A stretch of 5,097 bases of DNA from assembly GCA_900768535.1 (NCBI GenBank), contig CAAGDE010000127.1:1-5097 (forward strand), in the 5' to 3' direction. Under the pieces are notes generated by a model. That model was not told the origin of the DNA and did not search any database. It worked only from the letters and a program-made list of their open reading frames with translations. Each line of letters starts with the position of its first letter. Positions within the stretch are counted from its first letter, which is position 1. This DNA comes from Clostridia bacterium. GTDB taxonomy: Bacteria; Bacillota; Clostridia; Oscillospirales; CAG-272. The translations under genes and the position numbers were made by a program. This document shows positions 1-5,097 of this stretch, one piece after another.

Positions 1-544
1 CTCCAACCATGAGGATGCGGACAACAACCATATCTGTGACCTCTGCGGAAAGACAATCTCCAACCACGAGGATGCGGACAAAGATCACATCTGCGATCAT
101 TGTGGCAAAGTGATTTCCAACCACGAAGACGCAAACAAAGACCATGTCTGCGACCTCTGCGGAAAGGTGATCACCAATCATGCTGGTGGTAAGGAAACCT
201 GCAGGGATAAGGCAGTATGCGAAGTCTGCGGCAAATCCTACGGTAAGCTTGATCCGAATAACCACACCGACTTAAAGCATTTCCCGGCCAAGGCGGCGAC
301 CGAGGATTCCGAGGGCAACATCGAGTATTGGTACTGCAGCGGCTGCAATAAGTATTACAGAGGCAAAGACGGCACCAAGGAAATCGCCAAAGCCGACACC
401 GTAACGGCGAAGCTGCCGAAGTCTCCTCAGACCGGCGACAACAGCAACCTTATGTTATGGTTCGCACTGCTGTTCATCAGCGGCGGCGCTTGCACGGCGC
501 TTACCGTAAAACGCAAATACAGACACGGAGGTAATGAGAAATGA
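1..544 (+). CDS. C-terminal part of a sortase-anchored surface protein with Cys/His tandem repeats (5' end outside window)
   Basis: The frame is open from the first base (first whole codon at 2) to TGA 542-544, giving 180 residues of a longer protein. An internal ATG at 110 is not the start, because the same repeat continues upstream of it. In order: three 19-residue repeats of the type SNHEDADKDHICDxCGKxI (2-172); a Cys segment TCRDKAVCEVCGKSYG (about 197-244); a small domain with WYCSGCNKYYRG (about 260-400); then SPQTGD (422-439), a hydrophobic segment (449-508) and a basic tail KRKYR, which is a complete cell-wall sorting signal. SPxTG resembles the motif of Clostridioides class B sortase, so covalent anchoring to peptidoglycan is inferred; no sortase gene is in the window. 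The repeated CxxC and His could bind metal, but this is unproven. The start of the next gene overlaps the stop. The ligand and the N-terminal function cannot be known from this fragment. Confidence 0.9.
   Translation, partial: SNHEDADNNHICDLCGKTISNHEDADKDHICDHCGKVISNHEDANKDHVCDLCGKVITNHAGGKETCRDKAVCEVCGKSYGKLDPNNHTDLKHFPAKAATEDSEGNIEYWYCSGCNKYYRGKDGTKEIAKADTVTAKLPKSPQTGDNSNLMLWFALLFISGGACTALTVKRKYRHGGNEK
2..172 (+). repeat. Three tandem 57-bp units encoding a 19-residue Cys/His repeat
   Basis: Units lie at 2-58, 59-115 and 116-172, each exactly 57 bp and in frame; a decayed fourth begins at 173 (TNHAGGK). Each unit encodes S-N-H-E-D-A-(D/N)-x-x-H-(I/V)-C-D-x-C-G-K-x-I. At DNA level the units differ at many third positions (cat/cac, tgt/tgc, gac/gat, gga/ggc, aag/aaa), while the His, acidic and CxxCG residues stay the same. 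The array extends past the left edge, so the copy number is unknown. Confidence 0.95.
422..523 (+). other. Cell-wall sorting signal (SPQTG, membrane segment, basic tail)
   Basis: The signal encodes SPQTG at 422-436, then DNSN, about 20 mostly hydrophobic residues (LMLWFALLFISGG... at 449-508) and KRKYR (509-523), close to the stop. This is the standard tripartite layout of sortase substrates. Ser-Pro replaces the classic Leu-Pro, as in (S/P)PxTG substrates of clostridial SrtB-type enzymes. Confidence 0.85.
527..531 (+). promoter_or_regulatory. Shine-Dalgarno GGAGG for the large surface-protein gene
   Basis: GGAGG lies 9 bases before ATG 541, inside the last codons of the upstream gene. It decides the start: ATG 541 follows it at a good distance, overlaps the upstream stop as ATGA, and opens a clear signal peptide. 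ATG 534 is nearer the motif (only 2 bases away) and out of frame with the long reading frame. Confidence 0.85.
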
Positions 545-621
545 AAAAACGACTGCCGCTCATCCTGGTTGCCCTGGCGGTTGTCCTGCTCCTCGCCCCG
601 CCCTTTGCTATTTGGGCGGCA
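541..621 (+). other. Sec signal peptide
   Basis: MKKR gives a positive n-region, LPLILVALAVVLLLAP is the hydrophobic core, and cleavage probably falls after Ala26 or Ala27 in the run IWAANTP. Export across the membrane fits the extracellular repeat domains that follow. Confidence 0.85.
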
Positions 622-3600
622 AACACACCGGTGGAGCAGTTTGACCTGGAGCTGGGCAGGACCTACTGGTTTGACCTGTCGGAAAGCGGGATTCCCGGAA
701 CCGTGAACGACAAGCTGCCCGACCAAACGCTGCACTATGTGCCCTTCACCTACGCGGGCACCGTCAGCGCCTACACGCTTTTGCAGGCGGCGATACCGAC
801 GGAATCGGAAATGGAATACGAACATTCGTTGTTTATTTCCGAATACAACATCACGCACACCGTGTCGTGGAATGAGCTGAATAAGAAGGACCTGATTTTC
901 CGAAATCTCACAGAGTATAACGGGGTGCCGTATTACATCCACGCCCCCTCGGGCGGAGCGCGTTACGACACTGGCCCCTTCAACAACGAGTGGCAGCGCA
1001 TCTTCGAAAAGAATTCCGGGTTTATCAAAAACAGTTATGACATGGTCGAGGCAGACGGCATCGTCAGCACACAGGACTCATGGTGCCAGGATACGAATCC
1101 GAATGCTACCAGGGAGTTCCGCGTCGTACGTTCAGGAGGCGGCTCCGGTTTCTATTCGTACCCTCCGGACAGAGCGACCAGGATGACAGCATACCGTCCG
1201 GTTCTGGAAATCGCGCTTGCCTACGGAATGGAGTACCCGCAGAACTACATGAAAGCCGTTACCCTGAACCTGAACGGCGGCAGTGTCGGCGGGAATACCG
1301 GTTATATCAGCATCGCAGTCAAAAACATCGAGGTGCTGGACCCCTCTTACCCTGCCGTTACCTTTCTCGCACCGACAAAGGAGGGACTGACCCGTCCCGA
1401 CGGCAACACCGGCACCTATTTCATGTGGCGCGGAGACAACGGAGAACTTTACGCTCCCGGCGACGCGGTTCCGAACGAGGTGAACTCGCTTACGGCGCTC
1501 TGGGTAGAGCACGGCCACTGCGTCTGCGGTGGGGACGCGGACTTTGACGGGCATACCTCGCATACAGCGGTGGAATGGACGGCATGGGACAAAACCGACT
1601 CGCTCCCCACGACGGCGGGCAACTACTATCTCAAAAACGACATTCTCATCGACGGGCAGTTCGAAATCAATGAAAGTGTGAACATCTGTCTGAATGGAAA
1701 GAAGATCCGGGCGGGCAGCAGTATTCCGGAAAACCGGTATATGCTCACCGTGAAGGGAAGCAACGCACTGACCATTACCGATTGCGGAGGGAACGGCACC
1801 ATCGTGGGTGCGGATACAAAAGGTATCTCCGTCACACAGGACGCGACCCTCACTATGTACGGGGGAACCATCCGGGACTTCCTGTGCGGCGTCGGGGTCA
1901 GCGGAACCTTCCGTATGACCGGCAATGCGCACATCACCGCCTGCCGGGAATCCGGCATTTCCCTGCACGGCGCATATGGAAGAGGCACGCAGGTCTACCT
2001 TTCCGGGAACGCCGCAGTGACGGACTGCGTTTCCTCCGCGAGCGGTTCCGGCGCGGGAATCCACATCAATTCGGGATCGACGCTCTTCCTTTCCGGCAAC
2101 ATCCGGTTCTCCGGCAACCGCTATCAGAACCCGGATACCGGGGAAACATGGGGAGATGACATTCTGATTGATTACGGTGCCATCTGGTCTTTTGTAAGCA
2201 ACCCGAGGAAATATGAGTACCCGCCCGTCCGGATAAACGGGACCCTTGACAAGGACTTGCAGATCTCGTTCAATGTGGGATGGAATTTGCAGGAAGCCAT
2301 GGCGACCAGAATCAAAACCAATCCCGTCCGGCTCATCGGGGGCGAAAACTACACACTGACAGCCGCCGACCTGACGCATTTTATCACTACGCGGAACGCA
2401 TGGGAGGGTTATATCTTTGCCTATGACGAAGAAACCTCCGGGATCGTCATGCGACTTGACCACTACCACTGCGTCTGCGGCGGGAATACCGCTGTCGGCG
2501 ACCACACGTCGCACATCGACATGGGCTGGGCACCGTGGGCTGGGACCGACGACCTTCCCTGTAACTACAACAGCGTCATCTACTCCACAATCAAGGACGG
2601 TTACTGGTACCTGACGGACGATGTAACGCTTGACAGGGAGTACAACGGCTCTTTCTCGGACTGCATGCGCCTTTGCCTGCACGGCAAAACGATCACGCTG
2701 ACGGAAAACGCCTGCATAAAGATCACCAAGGGCGAGCTGATAATCACCGACTGCACGGGACAGGGCAAGATCGTCTTCCCGAAGGACGGCATCGCGGTCG
2801 AAAAAAAATATCAGGCCGGCAAGCTCACGCTCTTCGGAGGCACGATCCGGGGCAGCGCCAACGGAGATTCCGACCGGACCGGCATCCGGGTCATGAACGG
2901 CGCGGAATTTCTCATGTACGGCGGCGTTATTGAAAAATTCGGACACGGCGTCGGTGCGGAAGGCGCATTCACCATGTACGGCGGGACCATCCGCGACTGC
3001 CACGTGATCGGAAACGGCGGCGGCGTTCTGGTAAGTACCGGCGGCGCCTTCCTCATGAAGGGCGGCAGCATCAAGGACTGCTCTGCATGGAACGGCGGCG
3101 GTATCTGCGCGGACGGCGGCACGCTGACACTGGCGGGCGGTACGATTTCGGAGTGCTCGGCAATCACAGCGGGCGGCGGCATTGCGACGTTCGACTTTAC
3201 CGCCTTTGAACTGGGCGGAACTGTTATCAGCGATTGTGAAGCATGGCAGGGCGGCGGGATCCGTTCGCTGTCCTCCTCGGCGCAAGCCGTGATGACCGGC
3301 GGAAAGATCACCGGATGCCGTAGCACCGACCCGAGATGCAATGCTCTCTACCTCGGCGACAACATAGACTTCCGGGCGCTTGGCGGCAGGATCGAAGGCA
3401 CCGTCTGTACGGCGGACGGCACAAAAATCACCGGCTCCGCTACCGGAACTATCTTCACCGATGTGGTCTACCATGCGTTCAACGCGGGAACCTTCAGCGG
3501 TCTCCGGTTTGAGGGGAACGGCAGGATCGTTTACGAATACCGCGTATACTATTACTCGGCAAGCGGCATTCTCCTTTACATAAACAATGAAAACGCAGGT

Positions 3601-5097
3601 GACGTATACGGCGACGGTACAGTATCCTATGACGACGCTGCCAAGACACTGACGCTGAACGGCGTGACGCTGACCGGGCAGCAGATGCTCGGCGCAACGG
3701 ACCTCCCCGACACCCTGACCGTGGTACTCATCGGAAACAACGTTTTTGAAAACGACAAGCGCGGGATCAGCCACACGGGTGGCGACCTTCTCATCAAAGG
3801 GACCGGGGCACTGCGCGCCGGGTGGATCGAAAACAAAAACGATATTATCATTGAGAGCGGCGACATTGTGCTTGACAGCCGGGGAACGGCTTCCGGCGCT
3901 TTGGGAACTTACGATAACAGACTGGTCGTGAAGGGCGGCACGCTCACGCTGATCGGCGATCCCTCCGCGCTGTATCGGAACGGCGCACATACCGTCATTG
4001 CCGACCTGATCCCCGGTATGCGGATGCTCGCGGGCAATGCCGCGGACGGCTCCGATGCTACGGAGATCAGCGATGAAACCTATAAAGACAAGACATATCT
4101 CCGCTTTGAAGCGCGGACCTATCGCGTCATCTTTGCCCCCGGCAACGATGGAACGGGCAGTTCCACAACGATCATCAAGGACTACGACACCACCGTGACC
4201 CTTCCCGGCGCGCTCTTTACCCGCACCGGGTACACGCAGACCGGCTGGAGGAACGCTGACGGCACCAAGACCTACCCGCTCGGCGGAACATACACGGAAA
4301 ATGCGGGAATCACGCTCTACCCGGTCTGGACACCAAACCGCTACACCATCACCTTTGACACCGCAGGCGGCAGCGATATTGCTTCCATCACGCAGGACTA
4401 CGGCACGGCAATCACCGCCCCTGAAGCCCCAACAAGAGAGGGTTACACCTTTATCGGATGGGACAAAGGAATCCCCAAAACCATGCCCGCCGAGGATATG
4501 ACTGTCACGGCGCAGTGGAAAGACAGCGAAAAGCCCACGGGCGAAATTAAAATCAGCGAGAACAGTTGGAAAGCGTTCCTCAACAATATCACCTTCGGTC
4601 TGTTCTTTAAGGACACGCAAACGGTGACGATCACCGCAGCCGACAACAGCGGCGAAACGGTAACGGTTGAATATCTGCTGTCAGATAAGGAATTGACAAA
4701 AGCGGAGCTTGACGGCATGACCTTCACAGCGTACACCGCACCGTTCGGCATTGACCCCGATAACGAATACATTATCTATGTCAGACTGACCGATAAGGCG
4801 GGCAATACGGACTACATCTGCTCGGACGGCATTGTGCTTGACGGCACAAGCCCCGTTATTACCGGCATAGAAAACGGCAAGACCTACTGCGAGGCGCAGA
4901 CGGTCACCGTTGACGAAAAGTATGTGGACACCGTCACCGTGAACGGAAAGAAGGTCACACTTGACGAAAGCGGCAGCTTTGTCCTCTCTCCGGCGGACGG
5001 CGGGCAGAAAATCGTTGTCACCGATAAGGCAGGCAACACCGCCGAAATGACCATAACGGTCAACGACGGGCATACCTTCGGCGAATTGACATCAAAC
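541..5097 (+). CDS. Large modular secreted beta-helix surface protein, probable adhesin or glycan-binding protein (3' end outside window)
   Basis: ATG 541 opens 1519 codons with no stop before the window ends. Residues 1-27 (MKKRLPLILVALAVVLLLAP... ending near IWAA) are a signal peptide. Residues 28-238 form a domain I do not firmly recognise; the ending 'AYRPVLEIA' and scattered Trp/Arg recall the DUF6273-type or C-type-lectin-like domains of clostridial surface proteins (inference). Residues 239-321 look like a divergent InlB B-repeat. Two Cys/His/Trp modules (324-389, 641-718) each precede a parallel beta-helix-like tract. The second tract repeats 'MYGGTIxDCxxxxGGGI' about every 26 residues. 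Residues 1001-1190 hold a 'GDGTVSYDDAAKTLTLNG' domain of a kind often annotated carbohydrate-binding. Two InlB B-repeats (1194-1326) and two Ig-like domains (1327-1508) follow. No catalytic motif is seen. It overlaps the upstream sortase substrate by 4 bases, so co-translation is likely. By analogy its missing C-terminus should carry a similar anchor; this is a prediction. Confidence 0.93.
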   Translation, partial: MKKRLPLILVALAVVLLLAPPFAIWAANTPVEQFDLELGRTYWFDLSESGIPGTVNDKLPDQTLHYVPFTYAGTVSAYTLLQAAIPTESEMEYEHSLFISEYNITHTVSWNELNKKDLIFRNLTEYNGVPYYIHAPSGGARYDTGPFNNEWQRIFEKNSGFIKNSYDMVEADGIVSTQDSWCQDTNPNATREFRVVRSGGGSGFYSYPPDRATRMTAYRPVLEIALAYGMEYPQNYMKAVTLNLNGGSVGGNTGYISIAVKNIEVLDPSYPAVTFLAPTKEGLTRPDGNTGTYFMWRGDNGELYAPGDAVPNEVNSLTALWVEHGHCVCGGDADFDGHTSHTAVEWTAWDKTDSLPTTAGNYYLKNDILIDGQFEINESVNICLNGKKIRAGSSIPENRYMLTVKGSNALTITDCGGNGTIVGADTKGISVTQDATLTMYGGTIRDFLCGVGVSGTFRMTGNAHITACRESGISLHGAYGRGTQVYLSGNAAVTDCVSSASGSGAGIHINSGSTLFLSGNIRFSGNRYQNPDTGETWGDDILIDYGAIWSFVSNPRKYEYPPVRINGTLDKDLQISFNVGWNLQEAMATRIKTNPVRLIGGENYTLTAADLTHFITTRNAWEGYIFAYDEETSGIVMRLDHYHCVCGGNTAVGDHTSHIDMGWAPWAGTDDLPCNYNSVIYSTIKDGYWYLTDDVTLDREYNGSFSDCMRLCLHGKTITLTENACIKITKGELIITDCTGQGKIVFPKDGIAVEKKYQAGKLTLFGGTIRGSANGDSDRTGIRVMNGAEFLMYGGVIEKFGHGVGAEGAFTMYGGTIRDCHVIGNGGGVLVSTGGAFLMKGGSIKDCSAWNGGGICADGGTLTLAGGTISECSAITAGGGIATFDFTAFELGGTVISDCEAWQGGGIRSLSSSAQAVMTGGKITGCRSTDPRCNALYLGDNIDFRALGGRIEGTVCTADGTKITGSATGTIFTDVVYHAFNAGTFSGLRFEGNGRIVYEYRVYYYSASGILLYINNENAGDVYGDGTVSYDDAAKTLTLNGVTLTGQQMLGATDLPDTLTVVLIGNNVFENDKRGISHTGGDLLIKGTGALRAGWIENKNDIIIESGDIVLDSRGTASGALGTYDNRLVVKGGTLTLIGDPSALYRNGAHTVIADLIPGMRMLAGNAADGSDATEISDETYKDKTYLRFEARTYRVIFAPGNDGTGSSTTIIKDYDTTVTLPGALFTRTGYTQTGWRNADGTKTYPLGGTYTENAGITLYPVWTPNRYTITFDTAGGSDIASITQDYGTAITAPEAPTREGYTFIGWDKGIPKTMPAEDMTVTAQWKDSEKPTGEIKISENSWKAFLNNITFGLFFKDTQTVTITAADNSGETVTVEYLLSDKELTKAELDGMTFTAYTAPFGIDPDNEYIIYVRLTDKAGNTDYICSDGIVLDGTSPVITGIENGKTYCEAQTVTVDEKYVDTVTVNGKKVTLDESGSFVLSPADGGQKIVVTDKAGNTAEMTITVNDGHTFGELTSN
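1255..1503 (+). repeat. Divergent InlB B-repeat-like (Flg_new-like) unit
   Basis: Residues 239-321 begin AVTLNLNGGSVGG and end with YFMWRGDNGELYAPGDAVP...LTALW. This matches the family pattern of a strand with NGG, a central G-x-F-x-W, a Y-x-P-G turn and a closing LTAxW. It is longer and less regular than the two clear B-repeats near 4120-4518, so the assignment is moderate. It links the N-terminal domain to the first Cys/His/Trp module. Confidence 0.5.
1510..1707 (+). repeat. Cys/His/Trp module, copy A (cap before first beta-helix tract)
   Basis: Residues 324-389 contain H324-G-H-C-V-C-G-G, then H338-T-S-H341, W346 and W349, TDSLP, NYYLKNDI and ICLNGKKI. The pattern is H-x-H-C-x-C-x8-H-x2-H-x4-W-x2-W. 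Copy B near 2461 repeats it with identical spacing through the second Trp. The closing 'xLCLNGKxI' leads into a parallel beta-helix-like tract. Clustered His and Cys suggest a metal site, which is inference. Confidence 0.75.
1741..2130 (+). repeat. First parallel beta-helix-like tract
   Basis: Residues 401-530 contain irregular strand-turn repeats: LTITDCGGNGTI, LTMYGGTI (Met439), FRMTGNAHITAC (Met459), VYLSGNAAVTDC (Leu487) and LFLSGNIRFSGN (Leu517). Spacing is 20-30 residues. Alternating hydrophobic residues and Gly/Asn turns are typical of right-handed parallel beta-helices. It is shorter and less regular than the second tract, and it is followed by a linker (about 530-640) with no recognised domain. 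Confidence 0.65.
2461..2694 (+). repeat. Cys/His/Trp module, copy B (cap before second beta-helix tract)
   Basis: Residues 641-718 contain H641-Y-H-C-V-C-G-G, H655-T-S-H658, W663, W666 and TDDLP, then WYLTDDVTL and LCLHGKTI. His, Cys and Trp spacing equals copy A. About 12 extra residues (around NYNSVIYSTIKDG) lie after the LP. Copy B starts 317 residues after copy A and again precedes a beta-helix-like tract, so cap plus helix looks like one duplicated unit. Confidence 0.75.
2803..3399 (+). repeat. Second parallel beta-helix-like tract with a regular Cys-bearing rung
   Basis: Residues 755-953 repeat (F/L)x(M/L)xGGxIxDCxxxxGGGI. Rung anchors fall at Met812, Met839, Leu864, Leu891 and Met918, that is 25-27 residues apart, with matching Cys at 820, 847, 872, 899 and 926. 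GGGI turns follow four of the five. This resembles right-handed parallel beta-helix passenger or adhesin repeats; no pectate-lyase-type catalytic Asp/Arg set is recognised. Confidence 0.8.
3541..4110 (+). other. Beta-strand-rich 'GDGTVSYD-KTLTLNG' domain, possibly carbohydrate-binding
   Basis: Residues 1001-1190 include YYYSASGILLYINNENAGDV, GDGTVSYDDAAKTLTLNGVT, LTVVLIGNNVFENDKRGIS, LLIKGTGAL, IIIESGDIVL and LVVKGGTLTLIG. This order (a short entry sheet, then LTVxLxGNN, GI, LxIxGxGxL strands) is familiar from Firmicutes surface proteins and resembles beta-helical carbohydrate-binding domains such as the Cthe_2159 family. The family name is inference from pattern memory. Confidence 0.5.
4120..4329 (+). 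repeat. InlB B-repeat (Listeria-Bacteroides repeat), unit 1
   Basis: Residues 1194-1263 run from YRVIFAPGNDG to ITLYPVW, with RTGYTQTGWRNADG in the centre and YPLGGTY after it. The G-Y-x-x-x-G-W core and closing VW are the family hallmarks. Such units are ubiquitin-like beta-grasp spacers in cell-surface proteins. Confidence 0.85.
4339..4518 (+). repeat. InlB B-repeat, unit 2
   Basis: Residues 1267-1326 run RYTITFDTAGGSDIASITQD, then YGTAI, APTREGYTFIGWDKGIP, MPAEDMTVTAQW. This is a near-consensus B-repeat placed three residues after unit 1. It leads directly into the Ig-like pair. Confidence 0.9.
4519..5064 (+). other. Two tandem Ig-like domains with DKAGNT ends
   Basis: Residues 1327-1435 (KPTGEIKISENSWKAFLNN..., VTITAADNSGE, YLLSDKELTKAELDG, VRLTDKAGNT) and 1437-1508 (PVITGIENGKTYCEAQTVTV, IVVTDKAGNT, MTITV) read as two bacterial Ig-like modules. 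Each carries a DKAGNT segment, encoded by gataaggc(g/a)ggcaa(t/c)ac(g/c) at 4792 and 5023. This cassette type usually sits near the C-terminus of clostridial surface proteins. NDGHTFGELTSN at the edge starts a further module. Confidence 0.7.

Noticed and set aside
110..112. ATG 110 as the start of a 144-residue protein
   Set aside because: It falls inside a tandem repeat unit. The same frame and the same repeats continue to the left edge, and there is no ribosome site or signal peptide there.
427..942. Minus-strand open frame across the junction of the two genes
   Set aside because: It overlaps the sorting signal and signal peptide of two well-supported + strand genes and has no recognisable domain.
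1741..3399. Pectate lyase or other polysaccharide-degrading activity for the beta-helix tracts
   Set aside because: The fold pattern is similar, but I could not see a catalytic Asp/Arg/Lys set. The short Gly-rich rungs look like adhesin or scaffold repeats.
2803..3399. A DNA-level tandem repeat or CRISPR-like array in the GGC-rich region
   Set aside because: The periodicity is in the protein (25-27 residue rungs). Nucleotide units vary in length and sequence, with no constant repeat and spacer pattern.
1132..4620. A 1162-residue open frame on the minus strand
   Set aside because: Its codons are exactly complementary to the sense codons of the large + strand gene. It stays open only because that gene uses no TTA, CTA or TCA codon over this span; the first in-frame TCA (1132-1134) makes its stop. 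The opening codon is TTG, and the protein is a featureless shadow rich in Val, Arg, Ala and Asp. The + strand frame has a signal peptide, a ribosome site and known repeats.
1..5097. Mobile element or phage origin for the region
   Set aside because: No transposase, integrase, inverted repeat or attachment site is visible. Modular surface proteins alone are not evidence of transfer.

Overview
The window holds two genes on the + strand, in tandem and overlapping by 4 bases. Both appear to encode exported, modular surface proteins of a Gram-positive anaerobe. The first is the C-terminal 180 residues of a protein that begins before the window. It has 19-residue Cys/His tandem repeats, a small Cys-containing domain, and a sorting signal (SPQTG, hydrophobic segment, basic tail). 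The second starts at 541, is open to the last base (1519 codons without a stop), and fills nearly 90% of the window. Domain style, the SPxTG sorting motif and the G/C-rich third codon positions suggest a gut-associated Clostridia member of the Bacillota (Oscillospiraceae/Lachnospiraceae-like). This is inference from protein style, not from a marker gene.

Layout of the large protein (residues counted from ATG 541): signal peptide (1-27); N-terminal domain of uncertain identity (28-238); divergent InlB-B/Flg_new-like repeat (239-321); Cys/His/Trp module copy A (324-389) followed by a short parallel beta-helix-like tract (about 400-530); linker (530-640); module copy B (641-718) followed by a longer beta-helix-like tract with a regular 25-27 residue rung and one Cys per rung (about 755-950); a second beta-strand-rich 'GDGTVSYDxxxKTLTLNG' domain (about 1001-1190); two InlB B-repeats (1194-1263 and 1267-1326); two Ig-like 'DKAGNT' domains (1327-1508); and the start of a further module cut by the window end.

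The gene pair looks like part of an operon of cell-wall-anchored proteins. The second gene has a good Shine-Dalgarno inside the first gene and an ATGA overlap, so translation is probably coupled. Nothing enzymatic is recognisable; the likely role is adhesion or binding of host or plant glycans at the cell surface. No RNA gene, mobile element, CRISPR array, promoter or terminator is visible, and no stretch longer than 300 bases lacks a gene. The long minus-strand open frame (1132-4620) is a codon-usage shadow of the large gene.
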